Shown here one piece after another: positions 24,744 to 33,113 of a stretch of 64,000 bases of DNA (the first letter of the stretch is position 1; the number at the start of each line of letters is the position of its first letter). The stretch spans positions 1 through 64,000 of the forward strand of contig JAPSLO010000007.1 in assembly GCA_031180725.1 (NCBI GenBank), written 5' to 3'. The stretch is from Roseomonas sp. (GTDB taxonomy: Bacteria; Pseudomonadota; Alphaproteobacteria; Acetobacterales; Acetobacteraceae). Below the pieces are notes generated by a model. The model saw only the letters and a list, made by a program, of their open reading frames with translations. It was not told where the DNA came from and did no database searches. Both the position numbers and the translations under genes were made by a program.

Positions 24744-25955
24744 ATGCGCACATCCTGGATCGCCGCCCTTTCCGCCACCCTGATGATGCAGACGGTGGGG
24801 ACCTTCATCGGGCAGATCGTGCCCGTGGTTGCGCCGCGCATGACGGCCGCGCTGGGCGTGCCACCGGAGATGGTCGGGAACTTCGCCTCCATCAACACCT
24901 TCGGCGCGATCCTGTTCCTGCTCTTCGGCACGCCGCTGGTGGCCATCTTCGGGCCGGCGCGGATGCTGCAATGGGGGGTTCTGACCGGGGCGGTCTCGCT
25001 GGCGCTGGCCTCGCTGGGGCATCTCTGGCTGCTGCCACTGGCGGCGCTGCTGACGGGAATCGGCTATGGCCCCACTGGCCCGGCCGGCAGCCGCATCCTG
25101 CAGGCCACCGCGCCGCCGCGACACCGCGTGCTGATCTTCTCCATCAAGCAGGCCGGGGCGCCGGCGGGCGGGGCACTGGCGGGGCTGGTCGCGGCGCCGG
25201 TGGCGGCCGCCTATGGCTGGCAGGCCGCGATGTGGTGCGGCGTCGGTCTGGCCCTGGTGGCCGCGCTGATGCTGCAGCCGATGCGCGGCGTGCTGGATGC
25301 CGAGCGCAGCCCGCGCGTTCCGTTGCGCCAGGCCCTCTCGCTGCGCGGGCTGGCGGCCCCGATCAGCGCGCTGCGCATGCATCCGGTGCTGCCGCCCCTG
25401 ACGATGCAGGCCTTCGCCTTCGCCGCCGTGCAGGGCAGCCTGTTCAACTTCACCGTGACCTGGCTGGTGGAAGCCCGAGGCTTCAGCCTGACCGCCGCCG
25501 GCACGATCTTCGCGGCGATGCAGATCGCCGGGGTGATCGGGCGGCTGGTGCTGGGCTGGGGCGCCGACCGGATGGGGGACGCGGTGCGTTTCCTCTCCGC
25601 CCACGGGCTGGTGGCAGCCGCGGCCACCCTGGCCTGGGTGCTGCTGGGGGCGGAGGCGCCCTGGGCCATCGCGCTGCCGCTGGCCCTTCTCTGCGGTTTC
25701 ACGGCGGCGTCCTGGAACGGGATCTTCCTGGCGGAGGTCGCCCGGGTCTCGCCGCCCGACCGGGTGGCGGAGGCCTCTTCCGGTGCCATCACCATCTGCT
25801 TCCTGGGCTACCTGACCGCCCCCAGCGCCTTCGCCGCCATAGTGAGCCACAGCGGAAGCTGGATCCTTCCCTATCTGATCACCTGCGGGCTGCTCGCGAT
25901 GGTTTCGGCACTGGTCGCGCTCTGGCGGGGTGCGCGGGGCGGCGCGGCGCGTTAA
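24744..25955 (+). CDS. MFS transporter
   Basis: This 403-residue major facilitator has 12 predicted membrane helices. Typical features include GPARMLQWGV in place of a canonical A-motif, TGIGYGPTGPAGSRILQ in the TM4 region, FSIKQAGAPAGGALAGL in TM5 (a form common in cyanate or small-acid importers) and GWGADRMGDAVR in the second half. It lies 78 bp after the DUF1028 gene and its stop is 28 bp before the Gfo/Idh/MocA start, suggesting an operon for uptake and oxidation of one substrate. The substrate is unknown. Confidence 0.9.
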   Translation: MRTSWIAALSATLMMQTVGTFIGQIVPVVAPRMTAALGVPPEMVGNFASINTFGAILFLLFGTPLVAIFGPARMLQWGVLTGAVSLALASLGHLWLLPLAALLTGIGYGPTGPAGSRILQATAPPRHRVLIFSIKQAGAPAGGALAGLVAAPVAAAYGWQAAMWCGVGLALVAALMLQPMRGVLDAERSPRVPLRQALSLRGLAAPISALRMHPVLPPLTMQAFAFAAVQGSLFNFTVTWLVEARGFSLTAAGTIFAAMQIAGVIGRLVLGWGADRMGDAVRFLSAHGLVAAAATLAWVLLGAEAPWAIALPLALLCGFTAASWNGIFLAEVARVSPPDRVAEASSGAITICFLGYLTAPSAFAAIVSHSGSWILPYLITCGLLAMVSALVALWRGARGGAAR

Positions 25956-25983
25956 GGGGAATGGGCGTCAGGGATCCAGGCAG

Positions 25984-26949
25984 ATGGCGGTTGCACTCGG
26001 CATCGTCGGTTTCGGCATCATGGGAGAGCGGCTGCTGCGCGCGGCGCTCAACCACGATCCGGAGGTGATCCGGCTATCCGGTGTCTGGGATCCCTCCCCC
26101 GCCGCCGCGGAGCGGCTGCGGCAGGTCACACCCGACGTGCCAATGCTGGGCAGCGCGGCAGAGGTGATCGCCGGCTGCGACGCGCTCTACATCGCCTCTC
26201 CCCCCTCCTCCCACATCGCCCATGCGGAAGCCGCCTTCGCGGCCGGCAAGGCGGCCTTCCTGGAAAAGCCTCTGGCGGCGAATCTGGAGGCGGCGCGGCG
26301 CTTCGTGGCGGCGGCCGAATCCTCCGGCGCGCGCGCGGCCGTGAACTTCCCGATGGCCTCCTCCCCCGCCGTCGCACAGCTTTCCGCCTGGCGCGCGGAG
26401 ATGGGCGCGCCGCGCGCGCTCTCCATCCAGCTCGCCTTCGCCACCTGGCCGCGGAGCTGGCAGAAGGGCGCGGCGAGCTGGCTGGCGAAGCGCGCCGAGG
26501 GTGGCTTCACGCGGGAGGTGCTCTCCCACTTCCTGTTCCTCACGCGCCGGCAGCTCGGGCCAATCAGCGTGCTGAGCAGTTCCGTGGCCTATCCGGAGGG
26601 CGATGGGTCGGAGACGACCATTCGTGCCCGGCTGCAGGCCGGCGATGTGGTGGCGGAAGTGGCCGGCGGCGTCGGCCTGACGGAACTGGACGAGGCCAAT
26701 GAATGGCGCCTGACGCTGGAGGGCGGGGCGATCCGGCTGCGCGACTGGTCCTTCGCGGAGAGGCAGGCGGTGGATATCGGTTGGCACGCCGCGCCGGATG
26801 CGCTGCCGAATGAGAAGATGCGCCCCCTGGTGCTGAAGGGGCAGCTCGACAAGCTGGCCGCCCTGACCCGCGGCGAACCGCAGGACCTGGCCACCCTGCG
26901 GGAAGCGCTGGAGGTGCAGGAGGTGGTCGAACGCATCCTGGCCGGCTGA
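25984..26949 (+). CDS. Gfo/Idh/MocA family oxidoreductase
   Basis: This 321-residue NAD(P)-dependent dehydrogenase has the Rossmann motif GIVGFGIMG at residues 6-14, CDALYIASPPSSH, EKPLAAN with the catalytic Lys95, and a C-terminal alpha/beta domain (LQAGDVVAEVAGGVGLTEL). The start at 25984 is chosen because it gives the correct Rossmann N-terminus. The family oxidises sugars, polyols or amino sugars. It is the third gene of the DUF1028-MFS-Gfo/Idh unit. Confidence 0.9.
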   Translation: MAVALGIVGFGIMGERLLRAALNHDPEVIRLSGVWDPSPAAAERLRQVTPDVPMLGSAAEVIAGCDALYIASPPSSHIAHAEAAFAAGKAAFLEKPLAANLEAARRFVAAAESSGARAAVNFPMASSPAVAQLSAWRAEMGAPRALSIQLAFATWPRSWQKGAASWLAKRAEGGFTREVLSHFLFLTRRQLGPISVLSSSVAYPEGDGSETTIRARLQAGDVVAEVAGGVGLTELDEANEWRLTLEGGAIRLRDWSFAERQAVDIGWHAAPDALPNEKMRPLVLKGQLDKLAALTRGEPQDLATLREALEVQEVVERILAG

Positions 26950-26956
26950 GCCGGCC

Positions 26957-27604
26957 ATGCGGCGGCGCGGCCTGCTTCTGCTGTTCGCCGCCGGCCCTGC
27001 CCTGGCCCAGCCGCGCCTGCGCGCGGCGACGCCCGAGCAGCCGGAAGGTGCGGCCCTGGTCGCCAAGCTGCGGACGGGCGGGCTGGTGCTGTTCTTCCGC
27101 CACGCCGATACACGCGACATGCCCTGCAACACCAGCTTCCGGATCGGCGACCGGCCGGGGCAGCGCAACATCTCACCCGACGGCGTGGCGCAGTCGCGCC
27201 GGTTGGGCGAGAGGCTGCGGGAGCTCGGCATCCCGGTGGCGCTGCCGGTGCTGGCCGGCCCGGTCTTCCGGGCGCGCGACACGGCCGAACATGCCTTTGG
27301 CGCCGCGAATGTCAGGGTAACGGATGCGCTGCTCGCGGACGATTATGCCGGGCCGCGCCTGGCCTGGGTTCTGGCCGAGCACCGGCGCCTGTTCAGCGAA
27401 ACCGTGCCGCCTGGCAGCAACCGCGTACTGGTGGGACATCGCACCCCCGCCATCATGGTGGCCGGAGAGGCGGTGGGCGGTCGCGCCTTCCCGGAAGGCG
27501 CGGCGCTGGTGATCGAGCCGCGGGGCGACGATTTCCGCCTCCTGGGCATATTGGAGCCTGCACCCCTGCCCGGCGGCGGCTTCCATGGCTGCAGCGGCGG
27601 CTGA
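26957..27604 (+). CDS. Exported histidine phosphatase family protein
   Basis: This 215-residue protein has a signal peptide (RRRGLLLLFAAGPALAQ). The phosphatase core begins with FFRHADTRDMPCN, in which His49 would be the phosphorylated residue; the usual RHG or RHGE is RHA here. It continues with GPVFRARDTAEHAF, the conserved arginine region, and VLVGHRTP with the second histidine 161. It lies 7 bp after the Gfo/Idh/MocA gene. Periplasmic members act as phosphatases of unknown substrates; activity is likely but unproven because of the RHA variant. Confidence 0.87.
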   Translation: MRRRGLLLLFAAGPALAQPRLRAATPEQPEGAALVAKLRTGGLVLFFRHADTRDMPCNTSFRIGDRPGQRNISPDGVAQSRRLGERLRELGIPVALPVLAGPVFRARDTAEHAFGAANVRVTDALLADDYAGPRLAWVLAEHRRLFSETVPPGSNRVLVGHRTPAIMVAGEAVGGRAFPEGAALVIEPRGDDFRLLGILEPAPLPGGGFHGCSGG

Positions 27605-27695
27605 GATTGCGCGTATGTCCGCCAGGTGAAACCCGAGGCGACATCAGCGTGACACTTTCACATGCGATATGGCGGTCCCCCGCAGGAGGATCCGC

Positions 27696-28163
27696 ATGCA
27701 ACGCACCGCGCTGACGCTCTTGCTTCTCACCCTGGCTGTTCCGGCAGCGGCCCAGCAGTACTGGCTGCCCAACGGACCGGGCGGCACCACCTGGAACAAT
27801 CCGCAGGGTTCGCTGACCGGCACGATCAACGAACACATGCTGCAGCGCCATGCGGATCAACTTCGCTGGCAGCGGCAGCGGCAGCAGCAGGGCGCCCCGG
27901 TGGCCGCCTCGGCCGATCCTTCCTTCCGTCTGGCCAACGCCGGCCTGCGCGTGATCCGGGAAGTCTATGTCTCCGCCAGCCGCGACAGTGACTGGGGCCG
28001 GGACTGGCTGGGCCGCGATGTGCTGCAGCCAGGCCAGCGCCTGGTGGTCTCCCTTCCGCCTGGCCAATGCGTGAACGACGTGCGCGTGGTGTACATGGAT
28101 GGCGACGCGCAGGAGCGGCGCGGCGTGAATACCTGCGTCCTGACGGACATGGCGTTCCGTTAG
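27696..28163 (+). CDS. Small secreted protein of unknown function
   Basis: This 155-residue protein has a signal peptide (TALTLLLLTLAVPAAAQQ). The ATG at 27696 follows AGGAGGA directly. The mature part has a GGTTWNN motif, a Gln/Arg-rich middle (QRHADQLRWQRQRQQQG), then a beta-rich domain (IREVYVSASRDSDWGRDWLG, DVLQPGQRLVVSLPPGQC) with two cysteines that may form a disulfide. I do not recognise a named family; a similar beta domain occurs in uncharacterised periplasmic proteins. Confidence 0.75.
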   Translation: MQRTALTLLLLTLAVPAAAQQYWLPNGPGGTTWNNPQGSLTGTINEHMLQRHADQLRWQRQRQQQGAPVAASADPSFRLANAGLRVIREVYVSASRDSDWGRDWLGRDVLQPGQRLVVSLPPGQCVNDVRVVYMDGDAQERRGVNTCVLTDMAFR

Positions 28164-28307
28164 CCGGACCGCTCCTCGCTGCCCGATCGGCGCAGCGGGA
28201 GCGGAAACGAGAACGTGCTTTCGTGGCGAGGCTGGGCCGACTAGGCTCCCGGGATGGCGAGGCCGTCCCGCGGCCTGGCCTGCCAGGAAGAACGTCCAGG
28301 AACGCAC

Positions 28308-28766
28308 ATGCCGATCAACCTGACCGTGAACGGGCGGCCCCACGCGCTCGACATCGACCCCGAGATGCCCCTGCTATGGGCGATCCGTGACGTGCTGGAG
28401 ATGACCGGCACCAAATATGGCTGCGGCATCGCGCAATGCGGGGCCTGCACGGTGCTGGTGGAAGGCACCGCCATCCGCTCCTGTGTCACCCCGGTTTCCG
28501 CCGTGGATGGGCGGGAAGTGACGACGATCGAGGGCCTGCACCCCGAGAACCGCCACGCCCTGCAGCAGGCCTGGATCGAGGAGCAGGTGCCGCAATGCGG
28601 CTACTGCCAGTCGGGCCAGATCCTGGCCGCGGCGGCGCTGCTGACGGCGATCCCCAAGCCGACCGACGAGGACATCGACACGGCCATGGTCGGCAATCTC
28701 TGCCGCTGCGGCACCTATCCCCGCATCCGCGCCGCGATCAAGCGCGCGGCCGGCACCGGCGTCTGA
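28308..28766 (+). CDS. IorA-like (2Fe-2S) subunit of a molybdenum hydroxylase
   Basis: This 152-residue iron-sulfur subunit of an isoquinoline 1-oxidoreductase or aldehyde-oxidase-type enzyme carries two [2Fe-2S] clusters. The plant-type N-terminal cluster uses Cys39, 44, 47 and 59 ([13 protein letters not shown]), and the helical second cluster uses Cys97, 100, 132 and 134 (CGYCQSGQ and CRCG). It passes electrons from the molybdopterin subunit to an acceptor. The Moco subunit gene follows after 19 bp. No FAD subunit or cytochrome subunit is encoded beside it. Confidence 0.95.
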   Translation: MPINLTVNGRPHALDIDPEMPLLWAIRDVLEMTGTKYGCGIAQCGACTVLVEGTAIRSCVTPVSAVDGREVTTIEGLHPENRHALQQAWIEEQVPQCGYCQSGQILAAAALLTAIPKPTDEDIDTAMVGNLCRCGTYPRIRAAIKRAAGTGV

Positions 28767-28785
28767 GCGAAGGGAGGAACCGCCG

Positions 28786-30939
28786 ATGACCGTTGCTCTC
28801 GAACGCCGCTCGATGCTGCGCGCCGCGGGCGCGCTGGTGCTGGGCTTCACCGTGCCGCTGCCCGCGCGGCAAGCCGCCGCGCAGGCCCGGCCCCCCGTGC
28901 AGCCGCCGATGACCGGCGGAGCCGGCACGCTGACCGCCTACCTGAGCATCGCGCCGGACGGGGCGATCACGCTGTTCTCGCCCACCACGGAGATGGGCCA
29001 GGGCACCTGGACCGGGCACGTCGCCATCGTGGCGGATGAACTGGGCGCCGATCCCACGCGGATCGCGGTGGAGAACCCGCACCCGGATGCGCCCTATCGC
29101 CGCGATGTCGGTGCCGGCCCTGCCATGGGCTCCGGCGGGTCCTGGGGCGTGCGCTACTGGTACCAGCCGCTGCGCGAAGCCAGCGCCCGCGCCCGCGCGG
29201 CGCTGGTGGCGGTAGCCTCGGAACGCCTCGGCGTGCCGGCCGGCGAGTTGCGTGCCGAAGGCCATGCAGTGGTGCACGCCGCCAGCGGCCGCCGCCTGGG
29301 CTTCGGCGAGCTTGCCGCCGCCGCCGCGCAGCGCCCGCTACCGGACAGTGCGACGCTGCGCCCGGATGCCGAGCTGAAGCTGATCGGCCGTGGCCTGCCG
29401 CGGGTGGACATCCCGGCCAAGACGCATGGCGGCACGATCTACTCGATCGATTTCCGCCTGCCCGGCATGGTCTATGCCTATGCCAAGGTCTCGCCGGTGT
29501 TCCGGGCGGAGCTGGACAGTTTCGATGCGGCCAGCGCGAAGGCGGTGCCGGGCGTGCTGGATGTAGTGGCCATCCCGGGCGGCGCGGCGGTCGTCGCAAA
29601 CTCCATGTGGGTGGCGATGCGTGGGGGCCAGGCGCTGAAGATCACTTGGAAGCCCACGCCGCACGATGCCATCACCTCGGCCGACATCACCGCCGCGATG
29701 AAGGACGGGCTGGCGCAGCCGCAGGGCGCGGTGGCACGCAATGACGGCGACATTGAAGCCGCGCTGCGCAGCGCGGCGCGCGTGGTGGAAGCCGAGTACG
29801 AAGTGCCCTTCCTCAGCCACACGCCGCTGGAACCCTGGAACATCAATGTCCGGATCCAGGGCGACCGGCTGGAGATCTGGGCGCCGACGCAGAACCAGGA
29901 CCGCCTGCTGAACCGTGTGGTGCGGGAAACCGGCTGGGACCGCGACAAGATCCGCCTGCACACCATGCTGCAGGGCGGCGGCTTCGGCCGGCGGCTGTAT
30001 GAGGACATGCCCTCGGCCGCGGTTATCGTGGCGCGCGCCGTGGGCAGGCCGGTGAAGATGTTCTGGACGCGCGAGGACGAGATCGGCCAGGGCTGGGGCC
30101 GTCCGGCGCAGATGGCCCGCTTCCGGGCGGCGCTGGATGGCCAGGGCAAGGTCACCGGGCTCTGGGTGCGCACGGCCGGCACCTCCATGAACCGGGACTT
30201 CAACAACTTCCAGGGCGACCTGGATGCCAGCTCCGTCCAGACGCTGAACGACACGCGCTATCGCACCGGGGCCTATCGCGTGGACTATGTCCGCCGGCAG
30301 GCGCCGGTGCCGACCATGCCCTGGCGGTCGGTGGGCGCCACGCAGAACGGCTTCTTCATGGAGAGCTTCCTGGACGAGCTGGCCCAGGCGGCGGGCAAGG
30401 ACCCCGTGGAGCTGCGGCGCGAGCTTCTGGCGCATGACCCGCGCGCGCTGCGCGTGGTGAACACAGCCGCGGAGAAGGCCGGCTGGGGCACGCCGCTGCC
30501 GGCCGGCCACGCGCGCGGCTTCGCCTTCGTGGAGAGCTATGGCTCGCTCTGCGCGCAGGTGGCCGAGGTCTCGATGGTGAATGGGCGGCCGCGTGTGCAT
30601 CGCGTGGTGGTGGCGCTGGATTGCGGCAAGCAGGTGCTGCCGGATGGCGTGCGCAGCCAGATCGAGGGCGGCGTAGTCCAGGGCCTGTCCACCGCACTGG
30701 GCGAGAAGCTGGAGATCCGTGAAGGTCGCGTGCAGAACGCGAATTTCGACGGCTACCAGGTGCTGCGCACGGATGAGGCGCCGACGCAGATCGAGGCCCA
30801 TGTGATCGAGAGCGGCGAGCGCATGGGCGGCGTGGGCGAGCCGCCCATCCCGCCCATCACCCCGGCAGTGGCGAATGCGGTGTCCGCGCTGGTGGGCAAA
30901 CGCATCCGCAAGCTGCCGATCATGGACGCGCTGGCCTGA
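28786..30939 (+). CDS. IorB-like molybdopterin-binding subunit (molybdenum hydroxylase)
   Basis: This 717-residue catalytic subunit belongs to the xanthine oxidase superfamily (isoquinoline 1-oxidoreductase beta type). The N-terminus has a twin-arginine-like leader (RRSMLRAAGALVLGF), so the complex is likely periplasmic. Moco-site segments are visible: SPTTEMGQGTWTG, LQGGGFGRR near 394-402, VPTMPWRSVGATQNGF, and MGGVGEPPIPPITPAVANAV containing the catalytic glutamate near 685. The reaction is hydroxylation of an N-heterocycle or oxidation of an aldehyde with water as oxygen source; the substrate is unknown. It pairs with the iron-sulfur gene upstream. Confidence 0.94.
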   Translation: MTVALERRSMLRAAGALVLGFTVPLPARQAAAQARPPVQPPMTGGAGTLTAYLSIAPDGAITLFSPTTEMGQGTWTGHVAIVADELGADPTRIAVENPHPDAPYRRDVGAGPAMGSGGSWGVRYWYQPLREASARARAALVAVASERLGVPAGELRAEGHAVVHAASGRRLGFGELAAAAAQRPLPDSATLRPDAELKLIGRGLPRVDIPAKTHGGTIYSIDFRLPGMVYAYAKVSPVFRAELDSFDAASAKAVPGVLDVVAIPGGAAVVANSMWVAMRGGQALKITWKPTPHDAITSADITAAMKDGLAQPQGAVARNDGDIEAALRSAARVVEAEYEVPFLSHTPLEPWNINVRIQGDRLEIWAPTQNQDRLLNRVVRETGWDRDKIRLHTMLQGGGFGRRLYEDMPSAAVIVARAVGRPVKMFWTREDEIGQGWGRPAQMARFRAALDGQGKVTGLWVRTAGTSMNRDFNNFQGDLDASSVQTLNDTRYRTGAYRVDYVRRQAPVPTMPWRSVGATQNGFFMESFLDELAQAAGKDPVELRRELLAHDPRALRVVNTAAEKAGWGTPLPAGHARGFAFVESYGSLCAQVAEVSMVNGRPRVHRVVVALDCGKQVLPDGVRSQIEGGVVQGLSTALGEKLEIREGRVQNANFDGYQVLRTDEAPTQIEAHVIESGERMGGVGEPPIPPITPAVANAVSALVGKRIRKLPIMDALA

Positions 30940-30947
30940 GACCAAAT

Positions 30948-30974
30948 GGGGCCGGGGGCGACGCTCCCGGCCCC
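30948..30974. terminator. Bidirectional hairpin terminator
   Basis: GGGGCCGGG and CCCGGCCCC pair perfectly around a 9-base loop between the converging molybdopterin-subunit and pobA genes. A pyrimidine-rich TTCCCTTCCT follows on the plus strand. Confidence 0.6.
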
Positions 30975-30982
30975 TTCCCTTC

Positions 30983-32176
30983 CTACACCTCGAACGGCAG
31001 CCCGACGTAATTCTCCGCCAGCGTCGTCATGGCCGCCTTCGAGTGGCAGACATAATCCAGCTCCGCCACCTGCACCTTGTGCTCGAAGGGGTCGTTCGCC
31101 CCGAAGAGGTGCAGCATGGATGTCATCCACCAGGAGAAGCGCTGGCCTTTCCAGACACGGCGCAGGCAGGTTTCTGCGTAGCGTTCCAGCAATTCGGTGT
31201 CCTGCTGGCCATAGAAGCGTTCCAGCCCGCGCGCCAGCACCCGGATATCGGCGATCGCCAGGTTCATGCCCTTCGCGCCGGTGGGCGGCACGATGTGGGC
31301 GGCGTCGCCCGCCAGGAACAGTCGGCCGTGCCGCATGGTCTCGCAGACGAAGCTCTTCATGGGCGTAACACCCTTCTGGAAGATCTCGCCTTCTTCCAGT
31401 TCCTCCCCGCAGCCCAGGCGCTTGTGCAGTTCCGCCCAGATCCGGTCATCCGGCCAGAGCGCCAGGTCCTCGTCCGGCGCGCATTGCAGGTAAAGGCGTG
31501 AGACGGTGTTGGAGCGCATTGTCGCCAGCGCGAAGCCGTCGGTATGACGGGCATAGATCAGTTCCTCGCTGACGGGTCGCGAGCGGCTGAGGATGCCGAG
31601 CCAGCCGAAGGGATAGGCGCGTTCGTAGATGCGCAGTTCTGGTATCGAGGGGCGGCAGACGCCGTGGAAGCCGTCGCAGCCGCCGATGAAGTCGCATTGG
31701 ATTTCGCTATCCTCGCCAGCATGGCGAAAGGTGATGCGCGGTGTATCGCCCGTGACGTCATGGACAGCGACGTCTTCCACCTCGAACAGGATGGGGGCGT
31801 GATCGCGATGCGCGCCGGCGGCCAGCCGTGAGGCGATCAGGTCCTTCACCACCTCCTGCTGGCCATAGATGGTGACGACTCGGCCGGTAAGGTCGGTCAG
31901 CGGGATGCGATGGCCGATGCCGTCATAGCGCAGCTCGATGCCGTGATGGACCAGGCCCTCACGGTGCAGGCGGTCGGCAACGCCGGCTTCCGTCAGCGTC
32001 TCGACGCTGCCCTGTTCCAGCAGGCCGGCGCGGACCCTTTCCTCGACGTACTGGCGGCTACGACTCTCCAGCACGATGCTGTCGATCCCGGCCAGGTGCA
32101 GCAGGTGGGACAGCAGCAGGCCGGCCGGGCCCGCACCTACGATGCCGACCTGTGTGCGGATGGCGGACTTGGCCAT
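30983..32176 (-). CDS. pobA: 4-hydroxybenzoate 3-monooxygenase PobA
   Basis: This 397-residue flavoprotein hydroxylates 4-hydroxybenzoate to protocatechuate using NADPH. It has the FAD motif GAGPAG at 14-19, ESRSRQYVEERVRAGLLEQG with the substrate and FAD-linked arginine region, YPFGWLGILSRSRPVSEELI around the active-site tyrosine, FLAGDAAHIVPPTGAKGMNL as the second FAD site, and VAELDYVCHSKAAMTTLAEN near the end with the second conserved tyrosine. The length is normal for PobA. No PobR or protocatechuate dioxygenase gene is next to it; the nearest upstream genes encode thioesterases. Confidence 0.95.
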   Translation of the reverse strand: MAKSAIRTQVGIVGAGPAGLLLSHLLHLAGIDSIVLESRSRQYVEERVRAGLLEQGSVETLTEAGVADRLHREGLVHHGIELRYDGIGHRIPLTDLTGRVVTIYGQQEVVKDLIASRLAAGAHRDHAPILFEVEDVAVHDVTGDTPRITFRHAGEDSEIQCDFIGGCDGFHGVCRPSIPELRIYERAYPFGWLGILSRSRPVSEELIYARHTDGFALATMRSNTVSRLYLQCAPDEDLALWPDDRIWAELHKRLGCGEELEEGEIFQKGVTPMKSFVCETMRHGRLFLAGDAAHIVPPTGAKGMNLAIADIRVLARGLERFYGQQDTELLERYAETCLRRVWKGQRFSWWMTSMLHLFGANDPFEHKVQVAELDYVCHSKAAMTTLAENYVGLPFEV

Positions 32177-32286
32177 GCGGCGCTTCTCCTCCCCGGCGGC
32201 CCCGAAGAATGGTTTGGGGATCCAACTTTCGGTAAGGATTTGCGCATTCCCGCTGGAATGGCAATGGGCGTGAGCCGGCGGCGCCT

Positions 32287-32697
32287 TCAGCCCTCGCTCG
32301 CGCCCTCGGCCAACAGCCTGGCGCGGATTTCTTCGGGCAGGGGGATCTTCTCGCCACTGTCCTGACGGGTGACGACGCAGATGGCGCGCGCCGTGCAGCA
32401 GGGCTCGCCATCCTTCAGCAGCGCATATTCATGCACGAAGGAGGTGCGGCGGAAGCTGGTGGTGCGGCAGCACAGCAGCACTTCGTCATTGAAGCCCACC
32501 GCACGCAGGTAGCGAGCCTCGATCTGCGCCACGACCGGCCCCGGGCGGTCAGGCGCGATCGGCGCCCCCGTCAGCGCCTGCCAATGGGCAACGCGCAGAT
32601 CCTCGAACAGCGTGAGGTAGGCTGCGTGGTTGACATGACCGTACAGATCGCATTCCGACCAGCGGATGCGATGCGGCCGCGTCAGCGCCCAGCTCAT
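32287..32697 (-). CDS. 4HBT-type acyl-CoA thioesterase
   Basis: This 136-residue hotdog-fold thioesterase is of the 4-hydroxybenzoyl-CoA thioesterase type. The signature WSECDLYGHVNHAAYL places the catalytic Asp at residue 17, followed by FEDLRVAHW and IEARYLRAVGFNDEVLL. It would release carboxylates from aromatic or short acyl-CoAs. It overlaps the next thioesterase gene by ATGA (32694-32697), so the two are coupled. The neighbourhood of pobA would fit a product of 4-hydroxybenzoate, but this is inference. Confidence 0.9.
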   Translation of the reverse strand: MSWALTRPHRIRWSECDLYGHVNHAAYLTLFEDLRVAHWQALTGAPIAPDRPGPVVAQIEARYLRAVGFNDEVLLCCRTTSFRRTSFVHEYALLKDGEPCCTARAICVVTRQDSGEKIPLPEEIRARLLAEGASEG

Positions 32698-33110
32698 GTG
32701 CCGCTCGCCGGCAGGGGGGGCACCGGGCGCGGGCGGCGCGCGGCATCAATGGCGACGAAGGTGAAGACGCCCTCCGTCACCAGATTCGCCGCGTCATCAG
32801 CGCGCTCGCGTCGCCAGGCCTCGATCTCGATCTTCATGGAACTGCGGCCGACCGCAACGATGCGGCCGTAGATCGAGACCTCGTCCCCCACCAGCACGGG
32901 CGAGTGGAAGACCATGCCATCCACCGCGACCGTCGCCACACGCCCACGCGCACGGCGCCCAGCGGCGTTGCCGGCGGCCAGATCCATCAGTCCCATCAGC
33001 CAGCCGCCGAAGATGTCGCCATTCGGATTGGCATCGGCGGGCATGGCAATGGTGCGCAGCAGAGGTGGCTCCTCCGGTGGAGTGGCGCGGCGCGGGGGCC
33101 TCTCCGACAT
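32694..33110 (-). CDS. YciA-type acyl-CoA thioesterase
   Basis: This 138-residue hotdog thioesterase is of the YciA/BFIT type, with MPADANPNGDIFGGWLMGLM (Asn30, Asp32, GG at 35-36) and Asp43 in the central helix, and then VAVDGMVFHSPVLVGDEVSI. The C-terminal extension is short. It ends within the start of the 4HBT-type gene (ATGA) and begins 3 bp after the M20 peptidase stop, so the three form an operon on the minus strand. Confidence 0.92.
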   Translation of the reverse strand: MSERPPRRATPPEEPPLLRTIAMPADANPNGDIFGGWLMGLMDLAAGNAAGRRARGRVATVAVDGMVFHSPVLVGDEVSIYGRIVAVGRSSMKIEIEAWRRERADDAANLVTEGVFTFVAIDAARRPRPVPPLPASGT

Positions 33111-33113
33111 GGT

